Part shown: one piece after another, positions 25,903 through 35,147 of the stretch
Position numbering within the stretch: position 1 is the stretch's first letter
Layout of the letters: each line of letters opens with the position of its first letter
Assembly (NCBI GenBank): GCA_029379225.1
Contig: JAQYWR010000016.1
Span: 62,001 to 126,000, forward strand
Reading direction: 5' to 3'
Length of the DNA: 64,000 bases
Origin: Nostoc sp. S4
GTDB lineage: Bacteria; Cyanobacteriota; Cyanobacteriia; Cyanobacteriales; Nostocaceae
Program-made: the position numbers and the translations under genes
The notes under the pieces: model-generated
What the model was told of the DNA's origin: nothing
Database searches by the model: none
The model's input: only the letters and a program-made list of their open reading frames with translations

Positions 25903-26663
25903 CAGTTTTTTGTTTCACTGCTACCCCTACGGCTGCGTTCTTGTAACTGAAGGTGACGGCATGACCCCGCTAGTGCATATTCAGTTTTTATTAACACTCC
26001 TTTTCGGCCACCAGATGTGGGTTTTAATTTCCAGTTACGCGCTTGTCTCAAAGTTTCTTCATCCAAGTTGGGGTTTCCACTGGAGCGAAGAAGGCGCACA
26101 CTGGTAACATTGCCTAGAGCATCAGTATCTATGGCTAATTCTACTCTGCCTTCCATGCTTTGTCGTCTTGCTGACTCTGGATACCTAGTGTTGCATCCAC
26201 CTTCACGGCAAGCTGCACGATGATTACTTGATGAGGTATTAACTTGTGGTGGCGTTAGCCCTGTCGATACTCTCTGACGGTTTCTAGGTGTATCAGAACC
26301 AACACCACTGCCTGTTCCGGAATTTAAATCAACAATAGAGTCAGATCTACCAAGATTATTTGATGACACTATACTATTAACACCGTTATTATCAGGTACT
26401 CTAGAATTTCTTATTGTTCTTAAGCACTGTGTTAATTTTTGATTATCAGGTTTTACAGTCTGAATCTGTTGAGAATTAGGTTCATTTGGTTTAAGTTGCT
26501 TAACTGGCTCAAGCTTATTTGTTGCTTCTTTCAGTTCATATTTTTCAGAAGGCACTTGAAAAGAATTGCCTAGCGTCGATGAGAATACGTTGGTATCCAA
26601 CGCTAGCCAACCAATCGAACTGTAACCAAAAAAAACACTGACAGCAATACTATAAAGCCTCAT
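25902..26663 (-). CDS. TonB C-terminal domain protein (energy-transducer-like)
   Basis: A 253-residue protein with one N-terminal hydrophobic segment (RLYSIAVSVFFGYSSIGWLAL). A long low-complexity linker rich in Ser, Asn, Gln and Pro follows. The C-terminal TonB-like domain is at about 160-240 (YPESARRQSMEGRVELAI, GNVTSVRLLRSSGNPNLDEE, ARNWKLKP). Such proteins link the inner membrane to outer-membrane receptors or act as periplasmic adaptors. No ExbB/ExbD or receptor is nearby. I chose ATG 26663, with GGTGG about 8 nt upstream; GTG at 26675 is an alternative. Its stop codon lies on the edge of the permease remnant, so its last residues (RSRRGSSETKN) may be recent. It lies 72 bp downstream of the DppC-like gene. 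Confidence 0.82.
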   Translation of the reverse strand: MRLYSIAVSVFFGYSSIGWLALDTNVFSSTLGNSFQVPSEKYELKEATNKLEPVKQLKPNEPNSQQIQTVKPDNQKLTQCLRTIRNSRVPDNNGVNSIVSSNNLGRSDSIVDLNSGTGSGVGSDTPRNRQRVSTGLTPPQVNTSSSNHRAACREGGCNTRYPESARRQSMEGRVELAIDTDALGNVTSVRLLRSSGNPNLDEETLRQARNWKLKPTSGGRKGVLIKTEYALAGSCRHLQLQERSRRGSSETKN

Positions 26664-26735
26664 TGTTGATGCCACCTAACTATTTAACGCAAGTTGCTAG
26701 CTAAGTGGTATTGTACCTACTTTCACGAGCATATC

Positions 26736-27851
26736 TTATCTCCGTAAACTGCGCGGGTCGAGTGCATCTCGCAAGCCATCACCGAGTAAGTTGAATGCTA
26801 GCACTGTCAAAATAATCAACACAGCCGGCGGCCAAATTAACCAAGGTTGCAAAACCATAATTGAAGCATTACTAGCCAGAGAAAGCATATTCCCCCAAGA
26901 GGGGTCTGGTTGTTGAATACCCAAACCAATCAAACTCAGTATCGCTTCTGCACCAATAAAGCTCGGAACTGCCAGAGTAGCAGAGATAATTACATAGGTG
27001 GCCGTTTGCGGCAAAACATGGCGGACAATAATATAAAGTCGGTTACCGCCCATTGCCCGTGCAGCTTGGACAAATTCTCGCTCTTTTATTGATAGTACCT
27101 GTCCGCGAATTACCCGTGCTAAACCAGCCCAGTCAATAACCGAAGTAATCAAGACAATCAATAAAAATCGCTGGGTACTGGTTAAACCAGGTGGCAAAAC
27201 TGCCCCCAAGGTGACTAAAAGATAAATACTAGGGAAAGTCATTAGCACTTCTGCCAAGCGCATGATGATGCTATCTGTCCAACCTCCGAAGTAGCCGGAA
27301 ATTCCACCTATCAGCAAACCGAGAGGAAAGGAAATAGCAACGCCAAAAATCCCAATAAACATACTGATGCGGCCGCCATACAACAAGCGACTGAGTTGGT
27401 CGCGGCCTTGGTCATCAGTACCCAAAAGGTTAAATTTTGCCCCAGTTGTTGTGCCAAATAAATGCCAATTCAAGGGAATACCCGGAATAATTGTAACTTC
27501 ATCCCATTTGGGGGGTAGTGGCAAACTTAGCTGGAACAATCGGTATTCTGCACCAGAGACAAACAAACGCAAGGGTGAGGGTTTTTTAAAGTCTACAATC
27601 AGTTCGCGATCGCCTGTTTCTAAATTCGTTTCTCCCTGAGTCGTCGGATAAACATGAGGCCCGATAAACTGCCCTGATTGAGAAGTCCAATATACCTTAG
27701 TTGGTGGCAGCAATGAACCATTAGGCTGTGAGTCATAGGGGTCATAAGGCGCAACGAAATCGGCTGCAATTACTGCTATGTAGAAAATTAACAACAAAAT
27801 TGCCCCAAATCGTGCCAAAGGATTTTTCTTCAGTCGTCGCCACCAATCCAT
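26736..27851 (-). CDS. ABC transporter permease, DppC/OppC-like
   Basis: A 371-residue permease. It opens MDWWRRLKKNPLARFGAILL with the first span and DFVAPYDPYD. A large periplasmic insertion at about residues 40-150 is normal for the cyanobacterial form. Then GTDDQGRDQLSRLLYGGRIS, the EAA loop VQAARAMGGNRLYIIVRHVLPQ, and the end GDGLRDALDPRSLRR. It should pair with the DppB-like permease and lipoprotein at 17575-20420, yet it lies about 6.3 kb away and faces them. A degraded second copy of its C-terminus lies at 25804-25902. ATP-binding subunits are not in the window. Confidence 0.93.
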   Translation of the reverse strand: MDWWRRLKKNPLARFGAILLLIFYIAVIAADFVAPYDPYDSQPNGSLLPPTKVYWTSQSGQFIGPHVYPTTQGETNLETGDRELIVDFKKPSPLRLFVSGAEYRLFQLSLPLPPKWDEVTIIPGIPLNWHLFGTTTGAKFNLLGTDDQGRDQLSRLLYGGRISMFIGIFGVAISFPLGLLIGGISGYFGGWTDSIIMRLAEVLMTFPSIYLLVTLGAVLPPGLTSTQRFLLIVLITSVIDWAGLARVIRGQVLSIKEREFVQAARAMGGNRLYIIVRHVLPQTATYVIISATLAVPSFIGAEAILSLIGLGIQQPDPSWGNMLSLASNASIMVLQPWLIWPPAVLIILTVLAFNLLGDGLRDALDPRSLRR

Positions 27852-27951
27852 AAATAGTTAGGAGTTATAAGTTATGAGTTAGGAGTTATGAAGCTCTTAT
27901 TTTAATTCATAATTCATGATTAATTATTCTTTACTCCCCACCTCCCTGTTA

Positions 27952-28833
27952 TTAACTTCTAACTCCTAACTCCTCTAAATACCGCTGTTGTTCTTCGAGT
28001 TGTTTTTCATGTTCCACAACAAATACATTCGAGTAGAGATTAGCCAGAATTTGTTTTCCCTGTTGTGTGAGTGAGAGATAATGTAGTCCTTCTTGGATAT
28101 AGGGATATACCCCATTCCAATAAAACTTCGCGTAGTTCTTCCGCAAATCGGCAGGAGTTTTATAGCCCAAGACTTTATTCATACCAGTTTCTTCAAATTC
28201 GTAGAATAAAGAATTAATTTTCTTTAAGTAACGCGGGTCGCTTAATTGCCCAATCAAATCAGCAGCACGTACTAACCCAGCAAAGCACTTTGTATCTTGG
28301 TGATCCTCTGCCGCAGGTACCGGAAATCGAGTTAATTCAATATTGCTTTTAATCGCATCCGCATCTATTAACTTGTGACCGCCAAAACGCTCATCAATAA
28401 ACAGCTTTGCTCTATCAACATGATACGGTGTCAGACTGGCATCAGAAGCCCCAGGAGCCAAAGAAATCATTCTGCCGTTCTTACCTGTAGCATACAAGCC
28501 TGCTGTTTCTCGGTCTTGTCGGCAAACTCCTTTAACGTAGCCAATATCATGGCTGACTAAGGAGATGATGAAATGCAGCCAATCTTCACTGGAAACACCA
28601 CCTTCTCTGATGTGTTTGCCACGCAAAATTTCCTGCCCTACCAAGGTAACTAAAACGGTATGTTCAACATTATGGTAAAGGGCGTCGCTATTAGCAATGT
28701 TTTCCAAAGCCATATTACCAGCCCAGGCGATGATGTCCTGATAATCATTTTTGAAGCAGCCATAGGTGCGACGGTAACCTTCTCGAATTTGATTTACAAA
28801 GGCATCGATTAAAATTTCAGTGGCATTGAACAT
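27952..28833 (-). CDS. HD domain-containing metal-dependent phosphohydrolase (Npun_R2479-like)
   Basis: A 293-residue protein. Metal-binding residues are visible as YHNVEHTVLVTLVG (H...H) and the HD pair in LVSHDIGYVKGV, followed by DRAKLFIDERFG and LVRAADLIGQLSD. This fits a cyanobacterial HD-domain family exemplified by Npun_R2479, distinct from HD-GYP phosphodiesterases (no GYP motif). Substrate unknown. It starts at ATG 28833. The roughly 100-bp gap to the permease on its 3' side has TAGGAGTTA-type repeats. No obvious functional partner is adjacent. Confidence 0.85.
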   Translation of the reverse strand: MFNATEILIDAFVNQIREGYRRTYGCFKNDYQDIIAWAGNMALENIANSDALYHNVEHTVLVTLVGQEILRGKHIREGGVSSEDWLHFIISLVSHDIGYVKGVCRQDRETAGLYATGKNGRMISLAPGASDASLTPYHVDRAKLFIDERFGGHKLIDADAIKSNIELTRFPVPAAEDHQDTKCFAGLVRAADLIGQLSDPRYLKKINSLFYEFEETGMNKVLGYKTPADLRKNYAKFYWNGVYPYIQEGLHYLSLTQQGKQILANLYSNVFVVEHEKQLEEQQRYLEELGVRS

Positions 28834-29585
28834 ATTTGTTTATTTTGGGATGTACCAATTTAATTATTGATTGATAAAAGGGTTTAAGGACTAGGAGTGA
28901 AGCAGATGAGGGGGATAAGGGAGTCAGGTAGAAGAATTAATAACCAATGAATGCTCCATGCCCAATACCCTTGGTCAAATTTTGGACAGTGGAGTTTGCT
29001 CTTTTGTAACTCAGGTGTGGGTGTAGATGCTACCTTGACATATCCTACATTCCAGGATAAGCTATGGGTTTTTGCCAAGATAAACGTTTGAGAAGGAATA
29101 TAGATTGCGTGGAAAAATAAGTAGCTAGTATAGCAAAGTACATTAATATTTTTAATTTTAATAGATAAATCTACGATTAGCTTTATCGATCAATTTTTCA
29201 TTTTTAACTCGCAATCGCAGCGATCTAAATACATCTAGTCTGTGACCTAATACTCGACCAAGTGAAGATGGCTCGATTAGGACTGATACAAAAATATCCA
29301 AATACGCGGATGTGCAGAATTTTCCGTTTTGCAAAGTTACCTTGGTAGACTACGAGAATAAATAGACAATCTTATAGAAAAGTTGTATTAAATTTTACAT
29401 TTAATTTTAACTTATTGCTAAAAATTACTATTAAGGAAGCAGATTATTATGTCATATTATATACTATTGCTTGCAAAAGACATTGACTGAAAAATGAGTC
29501 ATTTTTAAGATGAAGGAAATAAATTTCAAGTTTTCTTAAGAAATTACTAACAGTGTAAGCATACACAGAAAGTGGAGGTGGCAGT
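28834..29585. other. intergenic region before the RND adaptor
   Basis: About 750 bp between divergent genes. The only sizeable open frame (28884-29078, minus) has no family features. The last 250 bp is AT-rich and should hold the RND operon promoter. The start of that operon is fixed by a strong GGAGGT at 29574-29579. Confidence 0.45.
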
Positions 29586-31043
29586 GTGAGCGATGAAAGT
29601 GTTTCAGAACTTGGGGTGGAAGAACCTGTAACCTCTGAAGATGCTAGCTTTGGAAACAAATTAGCCCAAAAAGAAACCAGAACATGGTTAAAGCCATTAT
29701 TCTTGGGTACTGGTTTAGGGATAGCGATCGCCTTTAGTAGTATGGCTATATTCAGTCGTCTGCCATCTCGTCAACAAAGCGCAGTCGGGGTTAAAAAAGT
29801 AAACCCAGCAATGACGGTCACCATCGCCACAGTAGAAAAGGAGCGTGTTATTCGTACCCTAAAAACGACTGGTACTGTAGCAGCTCATGATTTAATTCCC
29901 GTGCTACCTCAGACAAACGGTCTACAAATCAAAAGCATCCCTGAAGATGTCAAAGAAGGAGCTTTTGTCAAAAAAGGTCAAGTGCTAGCGATATTAGATG
30001 ATTCTGTACTCCAAAACCAAATTAGCCAAGCAAAAGCAGATGTGGAATCAAAACAAGCAGATGTCAAATCGCGACAAGCAGATTTGACATCCAGGCAAGC
30101 AGATGTGGCATCAAATCAAGCAATAGTCAAACAAAAACAAGCAGATTTAGCTCAAGTCAAGGCGAGATTAGAGGAAGCAGCCAAGAATTATCAGCGATAT
30201 CAAAAACTTGCCGACTCTGGAACGATTAGCAAGCAAGAACTTGATACTCGTTCCTACGCCGTAAAAACTGCCATAGAAGTTGTAAATCTTGCTCAAGAAA
30301 ATGTGCGTAGTGCCCAAGCCACTACTAGAAGTGCCCAATCGAACATTGCTAACGCTCAAGCTACCATTAACAAAGCCAAAGCAGATGTTAAGAGTAGTGC
30401 CGCAAGGGTGCAACAACTACAAACTCAGTTGGAACAAACTGTAGTGCGTGCGCCGGTTTTTGGAGTCATCGCCGAGAAACTTGCTAGAGTTGGTGATGTC
30501 ACTGGAGTACCACCACAAACTCAAGTTGGCACTGTGATTGGTGGTACACAAAAGCTATTTTCAATTATCCGCGATCAAAAACTAGAACTTCAGGCGAAAG
30601 TCCCTGAAACTCAACTTATACAGGTAAAAGTTGGTACATCTGTGCAAATTACTTCTGATGCCGATCCGCGCGTGCGATCGCAAGGACGAGTCAGGGAAAT
30701 ACAACCATTAATAAACGATCAAAGACGTGAGGCTATAGTCAAAATTGACTTGCCACCAACAACTTCACTCAAACCAGGGATGTTTGCTCAGGCGGCAATC
30801 ACCACCAACTCAGCCATGAGCATGATAGTACCGCAAAAAGCAGTGCAGTCCCAAGCAGACTCCAGTGTAATTGTATTCACCTTATCGGGTGAGGATACAG
30901 TCCGTGCCCAGAAAGTAGAGTTAGGAAATCCTGCTAATGGTGACAAAGTGGAAATTAACAGTGGGTTGCAGTTAGGCGAACGTGTGATAGTTGATGGTGC
31001 AGCGTATCTCAAGGATGGCGACAAAGTGCGGGTTGTAAATTAA
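29586..31043 (+). CDS. RND efflux periplasmic adaptor (HlyD/membrane fusion protein)
   Basis: A 485-residue membrane-fusion protein linking an RND pump to an outer-membrane channel. One membrane anchor lies at about residues 36-56 (LFLGTGLGIAIAFSSMAIF). Then come the lipoyl half EGAFVKKGQVLAILDD and a long alpha-hairpin (about 140-275) of near-perfect heptads such as KQADVKSRQADLTSRQADV. The second lipoyl half is at VVRAPVFGVIAEKLARVGD, followed by the beta-barrel and membrane-proximal domains. The GTG start at 29586 is set by GGAGGT about 7 nt upstream. The RND pump follows after about 100 bp of repeats. The heptads are encoded by a 21-bp repeat. Confidence 0.94.
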   Translation: MSDESVSELGVEEPVTSEDASFGNKLAQKETRTWLKPLFLGTGLGIAIAFSSMAIFSRLPSRQQSAVGVKKVNPAMTVTIATVEKERVIRTLKTTGTVAAHDLIPVLPQTNGLQIKSIPEDVKEGAFVKKGQVLAILDDSVLQNQISQAKADVESKQADVKSRQADLTSRQADVASNQAIVKQKQADLAQVKARLEEAAKNYQRYQKLADSGTISKQELDTRSYAVKTAIEVVNLAQENVRSAQATTRSAQSNIANAQATINKAKADVKSSAARVQQLQTQLEQTVVRAPVFGVIAEKLARVGDVTGVPPQTQVGTVIGGTQKLFSIIRDQKLELQAKVPETQLIQVKVGTSVQITSDADPRVRSQGRVREIQPLINDQRREAIVKIDLPPTTSLKPGMFAQAAITTNSAMSMIVPQKAVQSQADSSVIVFTLSGEDTVRAQKVELGNPANGDKVEINSGLQLGERVIVDGAAYLKDGDKVRVVN

Positions 31044-31086
31044 GGACTGGGGACTGGGGATTAGGGAGACGAGGAGATGGGGAGAC

Positions 31087-31128
31087 AATGACCAATGACC
31101 AATGACCAATGACTAATGACTAATGACT
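31087..31128. repeat. AATGACC/AATGACT heptamer tandem repeat
   Basis: Six perfect heptamers in a row: three AATGACC then three AATGACT. They lie between the RND adaptor stop and the RND pump start and are preceded by GGGGACTGGGGATTAGGGAG-type purine repeats. Confidence 0.93.
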
Positions 31129-31145
31129 AATCTAAAAATTTTCTG

Positions 31146-34100
31146 ATGTCTTTTAATATCTCTGCTTGGTCGATTAAAAAACCTGTTCCGACGATAGTTT
31201 TATTTTTGATTTTGACGATATTAGGTTGGTTTTCCTTCATGTCCTTGGGAATTGATACCAACCCAAATATTGATGTGCCAGCAGTTTCAGTAAAAGTTAC
31301 CCAACCAGGTGCAGGGCCGACGGAACTCGAATCCCAAGTGACAAAAAAGATTGAAGATGCCGTCGCTGGGTTGGGCAATATCGATTATATGGTTTCCACT
31401 GTGACCGATGGAAATTCCAGTACGACAATCAATTTTGTTTTGGGTACAAATAGCGATCGCGCTACTAATGATGTCCGCAATGCGATCGCTCAAATTCGCC
31501 AAGATTTACCCCAAGATATCAACGACCCAATTGTGAAACGCTTGGAATTTTCTGGCGGCCCGATCGTTACCTATGCCGTTAGATCGGATCGCCGTTCCGT
31601 AGAAGAATTAAGCAACCTAGTAGACCAAACCATTAGCCGCGCCTTATTGGGAGTTCCTGGTGTAGCACAAATTCAGCGTATCGGTGGAGTTGACCGAGAA
31701 ATTCGCGTTAACCTCAATCCAGACCGCTTACAATCTTTAGGCATCACTGCCACCCAAGTAAATGACCAAATCCGCGCTTCAAATATTAACTTACCTGGCG
31801 GACGTGCCGAGGTCGGTGGTAGCGAACAAAGTATTCGCACCCTTGGAAGTGCCGCCAATGTCGATATTTTGAAAACCTACGAAATCTTCTTACCAGCAGG
31901 TGGTTCTGTACCTTTATCCAGCTTGGGAACCGTAGAAGATAAATTTGGCGACGTGCGTCAAGCCGCCTATTTAAACAATCAACCTGTAGTAGCTTTTCAG
32001 GTGTTACGTAGTACTGGCAGCGTTCTAGTGACTGTGGAACAAGGAGTAAAAGCAGCGGTCAAACAACTGGAAAAAACACTCCCCCCAGATGTGAAGCTGG
32101 ACTTAATTTTTACTCGAGCCGATGTTGTCCGTCAATCCTACCAAAGCACCATTGATGAATTAATTCAAGCTTCGGTGCTGGCTGTGATTGTTATTTTAGT
32201 GTTTTTGCGTAATTGGAAAGCAACATTGATTACTGCTGTAGCTTTGCCCTTATCAATGATTCCCACCTTTGCAGTGCAGCAGGCTCTTGGTTACACCCTC
32301 AACAACATGACTTTGTTGGCATTAGCGCTGGCGGTGGGCAATTTGGTAGATGATGCTGTGGTAGAAATTGAAAACATGGAACGGCACATGGCTATGGGCA
32401 AGTCAGCTTGGTCAGCTGCTTTTGACTCTTCTGACGAAGTGGGATTAGCGGTAGTCGCCAGTTCAGCGACGATTGTTGCCGTGTTTCTACCCGTTGCTTT
32501 TATGGGTGGGATTCCGGGGCAATTTTTCCAACCATTTGGTGTTACCGTTGCCGTTTCTACAATTTTTTCAACTCTTGTAGCGCGGATGATTACGCCGATG
32601 ATGGGGGCGTATCTTTTAGAGGAGAAACAAGGGCAGGGGGACAGGGGGACAGAGGGGCAGAGGGGTAGCAGAGCAATAAAATTCTTTAATTTCAAATTTA
32701 TACTTCCAAGTAGTAAGATACTAAGAACTCAGAATTCAGAACTCAGAACTGTAAAACATCAGGGCTTTCAACCTTATAAATCGCTTCTCCAGTGGGCGTT
32801 ACGGCATAGATTGACAACGATGGCGATCGCCTTAGCTTTTTTCCTTGCCAGTGTGATGCTGGTTCCTTTGATTCCCAAGGGTTTCGTTGATGATGGGGAC
32901 TTCGGAATTTCTAATGTAACTATAGAACTAGCTCCGGGTTCTACTCTGGCAGATGTTAACAAAGTAGTAACACAAGCCACTAACCTGATCCGCCAAAATC
33001 CAGTAGTTGAAGGCGTACTAGCAACCGAAGAACTAAATTCTGCAACTCTGACCATTAATCTCAAACCCAGAGAAGAAAGGAATATTTCCCAAAAGCAGTT
33101 TGAGGAACAAGTACGCCCCAAATTTTCGCAAATACCAGGAGCGAGAATTAGTTTTCAAAGTCAGTCACCAGGTGACAGTCGCAAGGCTTTATCAATTGTT
33201 CTCAGAAGTGAAAATCCCCAAGCATTAAATCAAGCTGCTGAGGCTTTAGAAAAGCAGATGCGAAGCACACCGGGGCTGGTAGAAGTTTCCTCAACTGTGA
33301 GTTTGGTGAAACCAGAGATTTTAGTCATTCCTAACTTACAACGAGCAGCAGATTTAGGGGTAACAGTGCAAGCGATCGCCCGGACTGCTTCCCTTGGTAC
33401 TATCGGCGATAATGATGCAAATTTAGCAAAATTTAATTTGAGCGATCGGCAAATCCCGATTCGCGTCCAAATCGACCCCAAAGCGCGATCTGACATTAAC
33501 ACAATCACAAATCTCCAAGTCCCCAGCCAAAATGGTAAATTAGTTCCCCTAGTAGCAGTGGCAGATATTCGCTTTGGTAGCGGTCCTGCTACCATCAACC
33601 GTTACGACCGCTCCCGTCAAGTTGCTGTAGAAGCCAACTTACAAGGTATTTCTTTAGGAGAAGCGGTAGAAACAATCAACAAACTACCTGCAATGCAAAA
33701 CTTACCTCCAGGAGTAGTACAGCAACCCTCAGGTAGCGCCAAAATTATGCAAGACATTTTTGGTCGCTTTGGTAGCGCATTGGGACTGGCATTAATGTGT
33801 ATCTATGCAATTCTGGTGTTGCTGTATAACAACTTCCTTCATCCATTATCGATTATGGCAGCCTTGCCCTTTTGTTTAGGCGGCACATTGGTAGCGTTGA
33901 TGCTTGCCCAAAAACCTTTAGGAATATATGCCTTAATTGGTGTCGTGTTGCTGTTAGGAATTGTCACCAAAAACTCGATTTTGTTAGTAGATTACACCAT
34001 CATCAACATCCAAGAAGGCAAAAGCCAACGTCAAGCCTTAGTAGAAGCTGGCGTGTCACGTTTGCGCCCGATTATCATGACTTCCCTAGCAACCATCGCA

Positions 34101-34304
34101 GGTACTCTGCCCCTAGCATTAGGAATTGGCGTCGGTTCTGAAGTCCGTCAACCAATGGGAATTGCCATTATGGGCGGTTTTACAACTTCCACCCTATTGA
34201 CGCTGGTAGTAGTGCCAGTAATTTTTAGTTACATTGACAACTTCCAAACTTGGATTATACATACACTGCGCTATGGATTTGGTAAGAAACCACCGCACCA
34301 TTGA
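31146..34304 (+). CDS. RND efflux transporter permease (HAE1/AcrB type)
   Basis: A 1052-residue proton-driven trimeric efflux pump of the inner membrane. It begins SFNISAWSIKKPVPTIVLFL. It has twelve spans with two large periplasmic loops. TM4 carries the proton-relay Asp pair (ALAVGNLVDDAVVEIEN), and LPVAFMGGIPGQFF and GIVTKNSILLVDY are family hallmarks. At about residues 496-540, in the cytoplasmic link between the two halves, there is an insert (GQGDRGTEGQRGSRAI ... RTQNSELRTVKHQ) whose DNA looks like intergenic repeats. The frame is kept and both halves look intact, so the pump may still work. Substrates unknown. Confidence 0.95.
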   Translation: MSFNISAWSIKKPVPTIVLFLILTILGWFSFMSLGIDTNPNIDVPAVSVKVTQPGAGPTELESQVTKKIEDAVAGLGNIDYMVSTVTDGNSSTTINFVLGTNSDRATNDVRNAIAQIRQDLPQDINDPIVKRLEFSGGPIVTYAVRSDRRSVEELSNLVDQTISRALLGVPGVAQIQRIGGVDREIRVNLNPDRLQSLGITATQVNDQIRASNINLPGGRAEVGGSEQSIRTLGSAANVDILKTYEIFLPAGGSVPLSSLGTVEDKFGDVRQAAYLNNQPVVAFQVLRSTGSVLVTVEQGVKAAVKQLEKTLPPDVKLDLIFTRADVVRQSYQSTIDELIQASVLAVIVILVFLRNWKATLITAVALPLSMIPTFAVQQALGYTLNNMTLLALALAVGNLVDDAVVEIENMERHMAMGKSAWSAAFDSSDEVGLAVVASSATIVAVFLPVAFMGGIPGQFFQPFGVTVAVSTIFSTLVARMITPMMGAYLLEEKQGQGDRGTEGQRGSRAIKFFNFKFILPSSKILRTQNSELRTVKHQGFQPYKSLLQWALRHRLTTMAIALAFFLASVMLVPLIPKGFVDDGDFGISNVTIELAPGSTLADVNKVVTQATNLIRQNPVVEGVLATEELNSATLTINLKPREERNISQKQFEEQVRPKFSQIPGARISFQSQSPGDSRKALSIVLRSENPQALNQAAEALEKQMRSTPGLVEVSSTVSLVKPEILVIPNLQRAADLGVTVQAIARTASLGTIGDNDANLAKFNLSDRQIPIRVQIDPKARSDINTITNLQVPSQNGKLVPLVAVADIRFGSGPATINRYDRSRQVAVEANLQGISLGEAVETINKLPAMQNLPPGVVQQPSGSAKIMQDIFGRFGSALGLALMCIYAILVLLYNNFLHPLSIMAALPFCLGGTLVALMLAQKPLGIYALIGVVLLLGIVTKNSILLVDYTIINIQEGKSQRQALVEAGVSRLRPIIMTSLATIAGTLPLALGIGVGSEVRQPMGIAIMGGFTTSTLLTLVVVPVIFSYIDNFQTWIIHTLRYGFGKKPPHH
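32630..32760. repeat. intergenic-type repeats inside the RND pump gene
   Basis: GGGCAGGGGGACAGGGGGAC-type purine repeats, then an AT-rich stretch, then AACTCAGAATTCAGAACTCAG repeats. The same kinds of sequence occur between genes elsewhere (for example near 40120 and 46290-46440). Here they are in frame, in the link between the pump halves. Confidence 0.85.
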
Positions 34305-34463
34305 AGAGTGCCCCACAGTTCTAGCTCAAACGATTAGCTAATGAATAGATTGATTGTGTAACTTCACACATCTGGATGGCTCGTAACCTGATGTGTGGCG
34401 CTACATTCCCAAAGTGCAGGAAATAGGTAATTTTGAACTGAATAAATTGAAAAATGGCGATAT

Positions 34464-35147
34464 TTAGCGATTAGCGAGCAATGATTCTTCAGCAATAGTT
34501 GATAACATCAGTGGTGGGCGCAAGCAAAGGTAAGCAAGAGAACCGAGTAAGGGAACAAACACTACTGCTAAAAATACTTGAGCATTAGGGAAACGGCGAC
34601 GAGCCATATCATCACCAACAACAGTAGGAAATAAAAGATAAAATAGCAAAAATGCCAAGCTCATGCCATTAATAAAGCGATCGCTTTGGAATTGCTGCAC
34701 GTAATTTCCCCAATCACCAAAGGCAAAAGCATAAACAAGCAAGACAACTGTGCTTAAAGTCAAAACGATACCATAAAGGCGAGAATCCAGTAGATTCAAA
34801 AAAGCATCCTTTTGTCCAGAAAATTGTTGATTGGGTTCACGAAAAGCCAAATATGGCAAAAGACCAAGTACACCTGAACCTACTGATGCAATAGCAAAAG
34901 GCCAAAAAGGAATTGATTGCATCCTGCCATCAATGAATAATAAACTACTGTAAATTAATAGCCAAATACCTACTAAAGAAAATAAAGAGAGGATAATTGG
35001 ATTAATAGCAGCCCACTCAAGAGTAAATATATTTTTCAATAGCGTTAGCGTTTCATCTAAGTGTAGCGGCGGTGCTAACAAGAAAATATAAGCGATAAAT
35101 CCAGTCCACAGTAACCACAATATAAATTTAAGATTCATAATCTTCAT
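34464..35147 (-). CDS. multi-pass membrane protein of unknown function
   Basis: A 227-residue hydrophobic protein with about six membrane spans, e.g. KFILWLLWTGFIAYIFLLAP, ILSLFSLVGIWLLIYSSLLF and GIVLTLSTVVLLVYAFAFGD. A central polar loop (FREPNQQFSGQKDAFLNLLD) and a DDMARRRFP loop are distinctive. The pattern looks like a cyanobacterial conserved membrane protein, but I cannot give a family name or function. It starts at ATG 35147 (MKIMNLK) and converges with the RND pump. No signal for co-transcription with neighbours. Confidence 0.72.
   Translation of the reverse strand: MKIMNLKFILWLLWTGFIAYIFLLAPPLHLDETLTLLKNIFTLEWAAINPIILSLFSLVGIWLLIYSSLLFIDGRMQSIPFWPFAIASVGSGVLGLLPYLAFREPNQQFSGQKDAFLNLLDSRLYGIVLTLSTVVLLVYAFAFGDWGNYVQQFQSDRFINGMSLAFLLFYLLFPTVVGDDMARRRFPNAQVFLAVVFVPLLGSLAYLCLRPPLMLSTIAEESLLANR

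Noticed and set aside
25634..26107. Long open frame encoding a hydrophobic heptapeptide repeat
   Set aside because: It is the 21-bp array read through, then runs antisense across the permease remnant and the end of the TonB-like gene; no start signal.
28884..29078. 64-codon minus-strand frame before the RND adaptor
   Set aside because: No family features; its C-terminal hydrophobic run comes from CCAATACCC/GGGGGATAAGG-type low-complexity DNA.
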